A stretch of 27,899 bases of DNA from JANXXV01 sp038230275 (lineage in GTDB: Bacteria > Acidobacteriota > Terriglobia > Bryobacterales > Bryobacteraceae): the NCBI GenBank assembly GCA_038230275.1, contig JBBRNO010000084.1, positions 1-27,899 on the forward strand. Reading direction: 5' to 3'. The stretch's first letter is position 1; the number at the start of each line of letters is the position of its first letter. A program made the position numbers and the translations under genes. Positions 7,326 through 15,010 of the stretch are shown one piece after another. The notes beneath the pieces were generated by a model, which saw only the letters and a program-made list of their open reading frames with translations, was not told the origin of the DNA and searched no databases.

Positions 7326-10178
7326 ATGATCGATACGCTCCTAGCCAAGGTTTTTGGCACCAAGAACGACCGCGAAGTAAAGGCCATGGGGCCCGTCATT
7401 GTCAGCATCAACGCCCTCGAACCGCAGATCCAGAAGTTGTCCGACGCGGAACTATCGGCGAAGACCGGCGAGTTTAAGCAGCGCCTGGCAAACGGCGAAA
7501 CCCTCGACGACATCATGGTGGAAGCCTACGCAGTGGTTCGCGAGGCGGGTTGGCGCGTGCTGCGCATGAGGCACTTCGACGTGCAGTTGATCGGCGGCGT
7601 CGTGCTCCACTCAGGCAAGATTGCCGAAATGCGCACCGGAGAAGGCAAAACCCTGGTCGCCACGCTCCCCACATATTTGAACGCGCTTTCCGGTAAAGGT
7701 GTCCACGTGGTTACCGTGAACGACTATCTGGCGCGCCGCGATTCGGAATGGATGGGCCGCCTCTATAAGTTCATGGGCCTTACCGTGGGCGTGATTGTCC
7801 ACGACCTGGACGACGCCGAACGCAAGGCCAGCTACGCGTCGGACATCACCTACGGCACCAATAACGAATTCGGCTTCGACTTTCTGCGCGACAACATGAA
7901 GTTCCGTATGGAGGATTGCGTGCAGCGGCCGCACAACTTCGCCATCGTGGACGAAGTGGATTCCATCCTCATTGATGAAGCGCGAACACCGCTCATCATC
8001 TCCGGTCCCAGTGAAGACTCCACCGACAAGTATTACAAGATCAATCGCATCATTCCCAAGCTCATTCGCGGAGAGGTGATTGAGGGCAAAGAGCCTGGTG
8101 AGAAGTACACCACCGGCGATTACACCGTCGAAGAGAAGAACCGCACCGTAGCGCTCACCGAAGAAGGCGTGGCCAAGCTCGAACGGTTGCTGGATGTGCC
8201 CAATCTCTACGATCCGTCCGCCATTGAGACGAATCACCACGTCCAACAGGCGCTCAAAGCGCACGTCATGTTCCATCGCGATAAGGATTACCTCGTCCAG
8301 GACGATCAGGTTGTCATCGTGGATGAGTTTACCGGCCGCATCATGCCCGGACGCCGCTGGAGCGATGGTCTGCATCAGGCCATTGAAGCCAAGGAAGGCG
8401 TGAAGATCGAGCGCGAGAACCAGACGCTGGCCACCATCACCTTTCAGAACTATTTCCGCATGTATAAGAAGCTCGCCGGCATGACCGGTACGGCGGAAAC
8501 GGAAGCGGCTGAGTTCTACAAAATCTACAAACTGGAAGTCACCGCCATCCCCACCAACCGCGCGATGCTGCGCAAGGAATTCCAGGACATTGTCTACCGC
8601 ACCGAAGAAGAGAAGTTCCGCAACGCGGCCATCGAAATTAAGGAGCTTCACGCCAAGGGCCAGCCCGTGCTGGTCGGTACCATTTCAGTGGAAAAGTCCG
8701 AGCGCCTTTCCGGTATTTTGAAAAAGATGGGCGTGCGGCACGAAGTCTTGAACGCCAAGAATCACGAGCGGGAAGCCTCCATTGTGGCGCAGGCGGGGCG
8801 CAAGGGCGCGGTGACCGTGTCCACCAACATGGCCGGCCGCGGTACCGATATTCTGCTCGGCGGCAACGCGGAGTTTCTCGCCCGGGACCGGGCGCGCAAG
8901 GCCAATCTCGATCCGGAAGCAATGCCCAAGCAAGAGTGGCAGGCCATGATGGACGAGATGAAAGTCCAAACCGACGCCGAACACGATGAAGTGGTAGCGC
9001 TCGGCGGCCTGCACATTGTTGCCACTGAGCGGCACGAATCCAGGCGAATCGACAATCAGCTCCGCGGCCGTTCCGGACGCCAGGGCGATCCTGGCAGCGC
9101 GCGCTTCTATCTTTCGCTGCAGGACGATTTGCTGCGCATCTTCGGCGGCGAACGAATTCAGAATCTGATGCTGCGGCTGGGCATGGAAGAGAATGTGCCC
9201 ATCGAATCAACGATGATCACTAAGCGCATCGCGGCCGCACAGAAGGCCGTGGAGGCGCAGAATTTCGCCGCCAGAAAGCACGTTCTGGAATACGACGACG
9301 TGATGAATAAGCAACGCCAGGCCGTCTACGGAATGCGCCGCCAGTTGCTGGAAGGCATGGAGCAGAAGAATCGCATTCTGGAGATCGTGCGCGGCATCGT
9401 CGGTGCATTTATCGATAGCCGCTGCCCGGAAGGCGCCCAAACCCACACCTTCGATTTTGACGGTTTGCAGACCGACGTGCTGACGCAGTTCGGAGTGAAG
9501 ATCGAACCCAAACAGCTGGCCGAGATGCGGCGGGAAGAAATCGAAGACAGCATCTACGATCAGTGCGTCGCCAAGTACAACGAGAAGGAAGCCATGCTGG
9601 GCCCGGACGGCGCGGCAATCCTGCGCGAGACCGAGCGCATGATCATGCTGAACGTCATCGACAATCAGTGGAAAGACAATCTGCTGTCGATGGATCACCT
9701 CAAGGAAGGCATCGGCCTGCGCGGGTATGGGCAGAAGGACCCGCTGATCGAATACAAGAAGGAATCGTTCACCATGTTCCAGGACATGATGGACCGCATT
9801 GAAGACGAGACCATCCGCTTCCTGTTCTTCATGCAGCCCTACGAGGGCGGCCGGCAGGAATTGCCGTATCCGGAGATCGAAGACGAAGACGACGAGGATG
9901 AGAACTTGCTGGGCGCACCGCAAAACGGGTCCAATGGCGCTTCCCACGGCAGCGAACCGACACCCGATCAGATAGCGGCTCAAAATTCCATTCACGATTT
10001 CACCCGCAATATTCAGAAGAAGAAGGACAAGGAACTGGCAGCGCTCCAATTTGTCGGCGGCGACGGTTCCAGCACCACAAAGGAGCCCGTGATCGCGGCT
10101 GCGAAAGTGGGTCGCAATGACCCATGCCCCTGCGGGAGCGGGAAAAAGTACAAAAAATGCTGCGGCGCCAACTCGTAA
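7326..10178 (+). CDS. secA: SecA preprotein translocase ATPase
   Basis: A full-length, 950-residue SecA motor that drives unfolded preproteins through SecYEG at the inner membrane. The Walker A motif is GEGKT at 105-109. The DEAD-box variant DEVD is at 209-212, followed by SILIDEARTPLIISG. The preprotein-crosslinking and HSD/HWD regions are intact. An acidic linker (about 855-870) leads to the C-terminal zinc-binding, SecB/ribosome-contacting tail with C934, C936, C945 and C946. The ATG at 7326 follows a GGGGAA ribosome binding site about 9 nt upstream. The 83-bp upstream gap is A/T-rich near 7300-7310 but shows no convincing -35. The downstream gene starts inside the SecA tail codons, which implies translational coupling. 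Confidence 0.99.
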   Translation: MIDTLLAKVFGTKNDREVKAMGPVIVSINALEPQIQKLSDAELSAKTGEFKQRLANGETLDDIMVEAYAVVREAGWRVLRMRHFDVQLIGGVVLHSGKIAEMRTGEGKTLVATLPTYLNALSGKGVHVVTVNDYLARRDSEWMGRLYKFMGLTVGVIVHDLDDAERKASYASDITYGTNNEFGFDFLRDNMKFRMEDCVQRPHNFAIVDEVDSILIDEARTPLIISGPSEDSTDKYYKINRIIPKLIRGEVIEGKEPGEKYTTGDYTVEEKNRTVALTEEGVAKLERLLDVPNLYDPSAIETNHHVQQALKAHVMFHRDKDYLVQDDQVVIVDEFTGRIMPGRRWSDGLHQAIEAKEGVKIERENQTLATITFQNYFRMYKKLAGMTGTAETEAAEFYKIYKLEVTAIPTNRAMLRKEFQDIVYRTEEEKFRNAAIEIKELHAKGQPVLVGTISVEKSERLSGILKKMGVRHEVLNAKNHEREASIVAQAGRKGAVTVSTNMAGRGTDILLGGNAEFLARDRARKANLDPEAMPKQEWQAMMDEMKVQTDAEHDEVVALGGLHIVATERHESRRIDNQLRGRSGRQGDPGSARFYLSLQDDLLRIFGGERIQNLMLRLGMEENVPIESTMITKRIAAAQKAVEAQNFAARKHVLEYDDVMNKQRQAVYGMRRQLLEGMEQKNRILEIVRGIVGAFIDSRCPEGAQTHTFDFDGLQTDVLTQFGVKIEPKQLAEMRREEIEDSIYDQCVAKYNEKEAMLGPDGAAILRETERMIMLNVIDNQWKDNLLSMDHLKEGIGLRGYGQKDPLIEYKKESFTMFQDMMDRIEDETIRFLFFMQPYEGGRQELPYPEIEDEDDEDENLLGAPQNGSNGASHGSEPTPDQIAAQNSIHDFTRNIQKKKDKELAALQFVGGDGSSTTKEPVIAAAKVGRNDPCPCGSGKKYKKCCGANS

Positions 10179-11131
10179 TCCTTGCTTTCCTAGCCTCGGC
10201 TGCCCACGCCGAACTGCTGCCGGAGCGGTTCGGCAATTACACGCGCGGCGCCATGAAACCCATCGCCGTCCCCGATCGCCCCATCTGGGACGAGTATGGC
10301 TTTGACGCCGCCGAGCAGGCCACTTATACGTCAGGCGCCAACCGCATGGACGCCACCGCCTACCGGCTGAAAGATCCCACCGGCGCCCTGGCCGCCTTCG
10401 AATGGCTCCGCCCGGCCGACGCCACCCCTCTAAAACTGGCCGAATACGCGGCCGCTTACGGCAACAGCAGTCTCATTCTGATGGGCAATTATCTCCTTTC
10501 GTTTCAAGGCAATCGACCCACACCAGCCGATTTGAAGCAGATTTACATCTACCTCCCGAAATACGACCAGTCCTCCCTGCCGGCGCTAAGAAATTATGTC
10601 CCAGCCACGCATTTGATCGCCAATTCCGAACGCTACGTGCTCGGTCCGGCGGCCTTGCAGAAGTTTGAACCGCGCATTCCGCCCTCGCTGGCAGCCTTTC
10701 ATCTGGGTGCCGAGGCGCAACTGGCGCGGTATAAAACGAAAAATGGCGAATCGCAGCTCGCCATCTTCACCTATCCCACGCCACAGATGGCGCGCGAGCG
10801 TCTGGACGCGTTCCAGAAGATCGCCGGAGTGGTGGCCAAGCGCTCCGGACCGCTAGTGGCGGTGATCGTTTCTCCGGCGGATGCGGACGACGCCGAGCGC
10901 CTCCTGGCCCTGGTTAGATTTGAACCGGAGATCACTTGGAGTCAGAAAATCCCTACACCCCAAGGTAATCCAGGTGACATGTTGGTTGGCATCGGTGTCC
11001 TCTCAGGAGTACTCATCGTGCTTTCAGTACTGTTTGGATTCTTCCTTGGCGGGTTCCGAGTCGCTTTGGCGCGGTTTGGCATTGGACGTGCACACGAAAC
11101 CTTCACGTCGCTTCATATTGGTAAGGAATAA
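10157..11131 (+). CDS. DUF6599-like exported protein with a C-terminal membrane anchor
   Basis: A predicted envelope protein of 324 residues. The ATG at 10157 gives a clean signal peptide (MLRRQLVILAFLASAAHA, cleavage before ELLP); the in-frame ATG at 10124 would place 11 charged residues before it and is less likely. It overlaps the end of secA by 22 nt. The body matches my recollection of DUF6599 proteins in Acidobacteria (LLPERFGNY near the start, AAYGNSSLILMGNYLLSF, a second lobe with QLAIFTYPTPQMARERL). A transmembrane segment of about 25 residues begins near GDMLVGIGVLSG, close to the C-terminus. The likely topology is periplasmic with a C-terminal anchor. The function is unknown; the overlap with secA suggests joint expression but not a proven role in export. 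Confidence 0.75.
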   Translation: MLRRQLVILAFLASAAHAELLPERFGNYTRGAMKPIAVPDRPIWDEYGFDAAEQATYTSGANRMDATAYRLKDPTGALAAFEWLRPADATPLKLAEYAAAYGNSSLILMGNYLLSFQGNRPTPADLKQIYIYLPKYDQSSLPALRNYVPATHLIANSERYVLGPAALQKFEPRIPPSLAAFHLGAEAQLARYKTKNGESQLAIFTYPTPQMARERLDAFQKIAGVVAKRSGPLVAVIVSPADADDAERLLALVRFEPEITWSQKIPTPQGNPGDMLVGIGVLSGVLIVLSVLFGFFLGGFRVALARFGIGRAHETFTSLHIGKE

Positions 11132-11281
11132 ATCTCTTTTGTTTGTTTGGTTTGGACTGGAATGCCCTCTTGCTTAGGGTTGCTTTCCATACTTTTGCCG
11201 GACCTGAGGAAAAAACAGGATCCGCCTAAGTTGTTTGTGCTCGCCAGCTTATGAACCGCTTTTCGCCCTCTGGATTTTCTC

Positions 11282-11310
11282 TTGACTTAATGTTCCGCTG
11301 GCCATAATAT
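11282..11310 (+). promoter_or_regulatory. Strong sigma70-type promoter in a gene-free region
   Basis: TTGACT (11282-11287), a 17-base spacer and TAATAT (11305-11310) make a near-consensus housekeeping promoter. The predicted transcription start is about 11317-11318. No coding gene begins within 200 bases, and the next strong signal is the intrinsic terminator at 11398-11429. The stretch 11132-11281 ahead of it shows no gene; it has a weak hairpin near 11164-11180 (GCCCT/AGGGT) after the DUF6599-like gene. Confidence 0.65.
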
Positions 11311-11317
11311 CCAAATC

Positions 11318-11429
11318 ACATACAGATTTTGGCGGCTGCGATTCCGTCGAGTCTGATTCTCCCAATAACATCACCCTCGTGATACAGGGTAATGGCGAAT
11401 GCTCACCTCCTCCAAAGGTGAGCATTTTT
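11318..11429 (+). ncRNA. Candidate small RNA or transcription attenuator upstream of VapBC-1
   Basis: About 112 nt lie between a near-consensus promoter and a strong intrinsic terminator, with no sensible reading frame. Inside, two hairpins compete for the same bases: TCAC 11371-11374 with GTGA 11379-11382, and ACCCT 11373-11377 with AGGGT 11386-11390. The 3' end is the terminator hairpin. It matches no RNA family I can recognise: it lacks the SRP RNA GGAA tetraloop core, is too short for 6S RNA, and shows no T-box sequence. It could be an independent sRNA. Alternatively it could be a leader whose terminator controls read-through into vapBC, whose start is 90 nt beyond. This is inference from sequence signals only. 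Confidence 0.45.
11398..11429 (+). terminator. Intrinsic (Rho-independent) terminator
   Basis: A perfect 10-bp stem, AATGCTCACC (11398-11407) with GGTGAGCATT (11417-11426), a 9-nt loop and a T-run at 11425-11429. On the opposite strand the 3' side lacks a comparable T-run, so it acts mainly on the + strand. Confidence 0.8.
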
Positions 11430-11437
11430 GCGTGTGC

Positions 11438-11465
11438 TTCTCCTCCGGCGTGATCATGTTAGAAT
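11438..11465 (+). promoter_or_regulatory. Candidate vapBC-1 promoter with extended -10
   Basis: TAGAAT at 11460-11465 is preceded by TGT (extended -10 TGn), with a weak TTCTCC at 11438-11443 and a 16-base spacer. It would give a leader of about 45 nt to the ATG at 11519. It lies beyond the terminator, so vapBC-1 could be read independently of the upstream transcript. Confidence 0.4.
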
Positions 11466-11484
11466 ACTTTAGGGAATACGTTCG

Positions 11485-11503
11485 GGATTCTAGCTGCGAA
11501 TCC
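11485..11503. promoter_or_regulatory. Candidate VapB-1 autoregulatory operator
   Basis: A perfect 6-bp inverted repeat, GGATTC (11485-11490) and GAATCC (11498-11503), with a 7-base spacer. It lies between the putative promoter and the antitoxin ATG, where toxin-antitoxin complexes normally bind to repress their own operon. Confidence 0.45.
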
Positions 11504-11518
11504 AATTATGGCGCTGCG

Positions 11519-11782
11519 ATGACTACTATCAAAATTTCCGATGAATTGGCGCGTGAACTCGACCTGCAAGCAGGCTTAAAGCCCAGATCGGCTTACGCGG
11601 CCGAGGTGCTCTGGAATGAGGTCCGCCGCAATCGGCAGCGCCAATCTCTGAGGGATTCGGCGGGGGCTTGGAAAACGGAAGATCATCCGGAACTGGCTGA
11701 AGGCGGCGCCGCTTACGTGGAGAAAATTCGATCTGAACCCGATCCTCGTTACGAAACAGCGCTGAAAAGTAATAACCGTTAA
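11519..11782 (+). CDS. vapB: VapB-type antitoxin (module 1)
   Basis: An 87-residue protein with an N-terminal DNA-binding-like segment (TIKISDELARELDL, suggestive of a ribbon-helix-helix). The acidic, flexible C-terminal half is of the kind that wraps and inhibits a PIN toxin. ATG 11519 is chosen: the longer reading from 11399 would run through the terminator hairpin and adds non-conserved sequence. Its stop overlaps the toxin start (TAATG), the usual coupling that keeps antitoxin ahead of toxin. It probably represses its own promoter through the inverted repeat at 11485-11503. The antitoxin family is assigned mainly from position and architecture. Confidence 0.75.
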   Translation: MTTIKISDELARELDLQAGLKPRSAYAAEVLWNEVRRNRQRQSLRDSAGAWKTEDHPELAEGGAAYVEKIRSEPDPRYETALKSNNR

Positions 11783-12168
11783 TGGCTACCATCCTGCTCG
11801 ATTCGCCGGTGATTTTCGATCACCTGTACGGACGATCCGGCCGTACGGCATATCTGCTACATCTGTTGGACCAAGGTCATTCCCTTGGCTGTTGTCCGGT
11901 GAACATCACAGAAGTCTACGCCGGGCTGCGGGCCGGTGAAGAACTGCGAACTAAGGCTTTCCTGGATGATCTCCACTTCTATCCGATAACGCGAGAGATT
12001 GCCGGACAGGCGGGCTTACTGCGGCGGAACTGGCGGCAGAAGGGCCAGACTTTATCTTATACCGACGTCACCATTGCAGCCGTGTCCCTGGCCTATGGTC
12101 TGCCGCTACTGACGGACAATCGAAAGCATTTTCCGATGCCTGAAATTCAGCTTTACCCGCTTCCATGA
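11782..12168 (+). CDS. vapC: VapC-type PIN-domain ribonuclease toxin (module 1)
   Basis: A 128-residue PIN-domain toxin; family members cleave specific tRNAs or rRNA with Mg2+ or Mn2+. Acidic active-site candidates are D7 (ILLDSPV), E44 (NITEVYAG), D95 (SYTDVTIAA) and D112 (LTDNRKHF), all in the expected contexts. Full length and intact, with a one-base overlap with the antitoxin. The next gene starts 4 bp after its stop, so read-through into the DUF421 gene is likely. Confidence 0.88.
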   Translation: MATILLDSPVIFDHLYGRSGRTAYLLHLLDQGHSLGCCPVNITEVYAGLRAGEELRTKAFLDDLHFYPITREIAGQAGLLRRNWRQKGQTLSYTDVTIAAVSLAYGLPLLTDNRKHFPMPEIQLYPLP

Positions 12169-12172
12169 AAAA

Positions 12173-12778
12173 ATGGTCTCACCTATGATTGCAACCGTGC
12201 TGGCAGCAGCGATTTGGAACGACATGCTGACCTTGAAGATCCCCGTCGGCGAGAAGATTCTGCGCCCGATTCTGGTTTACATTTTCCTGGTAGTGATGCT
12301 GCGCGTCTTCGGCAAACGGGAACTGGCGCAGTTGAACCCGTTTGATCTGGTGGTGCTGCTCTCGCTCTCCAACACCGTTCAAAACGCCATTATCGGCGAT
12401 GATAATTCGCTGCTGGGCGGCTTCATCGGCGCATTCTCGCTGCTGGTAATGAACTACTTCGTGGTCCGTTTTCTCTTCCGTCACCGGCGCCTGGACCAAT
12501 TGATTGAAGGCTCGCCCACGTTGTTGATGGAAGACGGCCAGGTGTTGCACAAGAACATGGCCAAAGAACTGTTAAGCGTCTCCGAACTCACCTCGGTGGC
12601 ACACCGCCAGGGATTTGCCAGCCTGGCGGAGTTGCAAAGCTGCGTACTTGAGCCCGGCGGCACCTTTGTGTTGAAATCGAAGACGCCAAGCACCGAGGAA
12701 TCGCGCCACGCCCAGCTTCTCGACAGGCTGGAAAAGCTGACCCGGCAAGTCGAAGCACTCAGTTCGAAGAAACACTAG
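12173..12778 (+). CDS. DUF421 (YetF/YcaP-type) membrane protein
   Basis: A 201-residue inner-membrane protein. Three hydrophobic segments (about 25-45, 55-72 and 80-102) are followed by the cytosolic DUF421 domain, with the family hallmarks LRVFGKRELAQLNPFDLVVLLSLSN, GSPTLLMEDGQVLHKNM and the last strand GTFVLKSK. The C-terminus is a charged, coiled-coil-like tail. YetF-type proteins are linked to spore or envelope phenotypes, but the activity is unknown. The start is ATG 12173, or ATG 12185 just inside; no ribosome binding site decides. It precedes DUF4337 by 12 bp, suggesting a membrane-protein pair. Confidence 0.9.
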   Translation: MVSPMIATVLAAAIWNDMLTLKIPVGEKILRPILVYIFLVVMLRVFGKRELAQLNPFDLVVLLSLSNTVQNAIIGDDNSLLGGFIGAFSLLVMNYFVVRFLFRHRRLDQLIEGSPTLLMEDGQVLHKNMAKELLSVSELTSVAHRQGFASLAELQSCVLEPGGTFVLKSKTPSTEESRHAQLLDRLEKLTRQVEALSSKKH

Positions 12779-12790
12779 AGGAGAACACCC

Positions 12791-13300
12791 ATGGCGGAAC
12801 TTGAGATTCATCACGAAGGGCACGAATCCGATCCGTTCGGACAGCGGATTGGCGTCATGGCGGCCGTCATTGCGGTGTTTCTCGCCGCCGTCACCATCAT
12901 GTCCCACCGTTCGCACACCGATGCCGTAATTTACAAGACCGAGGCGAACGATAAGTGGGCGTTCTACCAGGCCAAGAGCATCAAGCGCGCCCAGTACGAT
13001 ATCGCCGCCCGCGTCTCCTCCCAATCGGGTGGCGCGCTGGTGGAGGAGTTCAAGAAAGAGTCCGCACGCTACAAGCATGAAGACGAGGAGATTCAGAAGG
13101 AAGCACAGGAGAAAGAGGCCGAAACCGGTCTGGCCGAACGACGCGCCTTACGCTTCGATGTCGGCGAAGGTTTGCTCGAATTAGGCCTTGTTCTCTGTTC
13201 CCTCTACTTCATTTCCAAGAAGAAATTGTTCCCGTCCGTGGGCCTGGTTTCCGCCGTCGCCGGCATCGCCATTGCCGCTACTGCTTTGTTCTTACATTGA
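12791..13300 (+). CDS. DUF4337 membrane protein
   Basis: A 169-residue protein matching the DUF4337 layout: an N-terminal segment with HHEGHESDPFGQRIG, a transmembrane helix (about 20-37), and a central charged region with DKWAFYQAKSIKRAQYD and a Glu/Lys-rich coiled coil (about 85-115). Two closing transmembrane helices follow (about 127-142 and 148-168). An AGGAG Shine-Dalgarno lies 8 nt before the ATG. It is inner-membrane and of unknown function. It follows the DUF421 gene closely and lies 36 bp ahead of the RNase J gene. Confidence 0.85.
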   Translation: MAELEIHHEGHESDPFGQRIGVMAAVIAVFLAAVTIMSHRSHTDAVIYKTEANDKWAFYQAKSIKRAQYDIAARVSSQSGGALVEEFKKESARYKHEDEEIQKEAQEKEAETGLAERRALRFDVGEGLLELGLVLCSLYFISKKKLFPSVGLVSAVAGIAIAATALFLH

Positions 13301-13336
13301 GATAGCTGCTGTCAACCTGCTACGCTGAAAGCACTA

Positions 13337-15007
13337 ATGTCAGACCGTAAACTCCAGATTATTCCCCTCGGGGGACTCGGCGAGTTCGGGATGAACTCCA
13401 TGGCCTTGCGCTACGGTGACGATATTATCGTCATCGACGCCGGCATGATGTTCCCCGATGCCGAACTGCTAGGCGTAGATATCGTAACTCCCGATTTTGC
13501 ATATCTGGAAGAACACCGTTCCATGGTTCGGGCGCTGCTCCTGACCCACGGCCACGAAGATCACATCGGCGGAATTCCCTTCCTGCTGGCCCAGATGAAC
13601 ATCCCGATCTACGGGACCGATTTCACTCTCGCCCTGGTCGAAAGGCGCCTGGAGGAGCACGACCTGGACAAGGCTGCCATCCTGAATCGCGTCAAAGCCG
13701 GGCAGAAAATTGAACTCGGGCCATTCGTCGTCGAGTTCATCCGCGTAACCCACTCCATTGTCAGCGCGGTAGCAATGGCCATCACCACCCCGCTTGGCGT
13801 CGTGATCCACACCGGCGACTTCAAGGTGGACCCCACTCCCACCGACAACGAACTATTCGATCTGCACACCTTCGCCGAGTACGGCAAGCGCGGCGTCCTG
13901 CTGCTGATGTCCGATTCCACCAACGTCGACCGTGCCGGCTATACCGAAAGCGAACGCGCGGTGCGACCGCGGCTGGAAGATATTTTCAACCGTGCCGAAC
14001 GGCGCGTGGTCATCTCCTGCTTCAGTTCCTCCATCCACCGCCTGCAACAGATTCTGGACCTTTCGGCGGAGTTCGGGCGCAAAGTGGCATTCCTCGGCCG
14101 CAGCATGAACAACGTCACCGAGATCGCCCACAATCTTGGACTCTTGACCATTCCAGACAACATTCTGCTTCGCCCGCAGGACATTATGTCCGCGGCCCCG
14201 GGTAAGGTATGCGTCGTAGCCTCGGGTACGCAGGGTGAGCCGATGTCGGCACTATCGCGCGTGGCCGTCGATCAACACAAGAGCCTATCAGTGGAGCGCG
14301 GCGACACCGTAGTGCTCAGTTCGCGCATCATCCCCGGCAACGAAAAGGCCATCTACCGGATGATGAACCATGTGGCCAAGCGCGGCGCGGATCTGGTCTA
14401 CGGATCCATGAATCCGCCGGTACACGTTTCCGGCCACGCCAGCGTGGAAGAACTGAAGCTGATTCTGAATCTGGTGCGGCCGCGGTACTTCATCCCGTTG
14501 CATGGCGAATACCGGCAGATGGCCAAGCACGCCTCGCTAGCGCGAAACCTAAGCCACGCCGGCATGGAACAGGCGTTTGTGCTGGAAACAGGGCAGACCG
14601 TCGAGATCGATTCTCGCGGCGCGCGCATGGGTCCAAAGGTGGCCGTGGGCCGTATTTGCATCGATTCCGGCTCTCTCGACGAAGTCGTCGAGGATATGGT
14701 AATCCGGGACCGGCGTCACCTTTCCGAAGATGGTTTCGTGCTGCCCATCATCGCCATCAACAAGCAGACCGGCAAGGCCGAAGGGCTCCCCGAAATCGTA
14801 TCCCGCGGCTTCATTTCGCTCGAAGATAGCGTGGTAATGATGCAGGAAGCGCGCATGGTAGTGGCGCGGACCCTGGAAAATTCCAGCGCCGAAGAGCGCA
14901 CCGATTGGGGCGTGATGCAGGAAAAGATCCGCGCCGATCTGAAGCGCTATCTCACCAAACAAACCTCTCGCCGGCCCTTGATTATGCCGGTAATCCTTGA
15001 GGTCTGA
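13337..15007 (+). CDS. rnj: Ribonuclease J
   Basis: A 556-residue metallo-beta-lactamase/beta-CASP RNase J, with 5'-3' exonuclease and endonuclease roles in mRNA decay and rRNA maturation. The metal-binding motif HGHEDHIGG begins at H71. Other family motifs are PLGGLGEFGMNSM at the start, HTGDFKVD, the beta-CASP GTQGEPMSALSR and SGHAS. The C-terminal domain is present, so it is full length. Four bases separate it from the FAD-oxidase gene, so both probably share a transcript. Flanking VapBC modules are noted in the findings. Confidence 0.97.
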   Translation: MSDRKLQIIPLGGLGEFGMNSMALRYGDDIIVIDAGMMFPDAELLGVDIVTPDFAYLEEHRSMVRALLLTHGHEDHIGGIPFLLAQMNIPIYGTDFTLALVERRLEEHDLDKAAILNRVKAGQKIELGPFVVEFIRVTHSIVSAVAMAITTPLGVVIHTGDFKVDPTPTDNELFDLHTFAEYGKRGVLLLMSDSTNVDRAGYTESERAVRPRLEDIFNRAERRVVISCFSSSIHRLQQILDLSAEFGRKVAFLGRSMNNVTEIAHNLGLLTIPDNILLRPQDIMSAAPGKVCVVASGTQGEPMSALSRVAVDQHKSLSVERGDTVVLSSRIIPGNEKAIYRMMNHVAKRGADLVYGSMNPPVHVSGHASVEELKLILNLVRPRYFIPLHGEYRQMAKHASLARNLSHAGMEQAFVLETGQTVEIDSRGARMGPKVAVGRICIDSGSLDEVVEDMVIRDRRHLSEDGFVLPIIAINKQTGKAEGLPEIVSRGFISLEDSVVMMQEARMVVARTLENSSAEERTDWGVMQEKIRADLKRYLTKQTSRRPLIMPVILEV

Positions 15008-15010
15008 GCG

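Noticed and set aside
7611..8651. Long antisense frame of 346 codons opposite secA
   Set aside because: A codon-bias shadow of secA; the sense protein has every SecA motif.
11318..11429. SRP RNA (4.5S) or 6S RNA
   Set aside because: The length would suit a small SRP RNA, but the conserved GGAA-tetraloop core and asymmetric loop are not present. It is too short and lacks the open bubble for 6S RNA.
11399..11518. N-terminal extension of the VapB-1 antitoxin
   Set aside because: It would start inside the terminator hairpin and adds 40 residues unlike any antitoxin; ATG 11519 gives a normal length.
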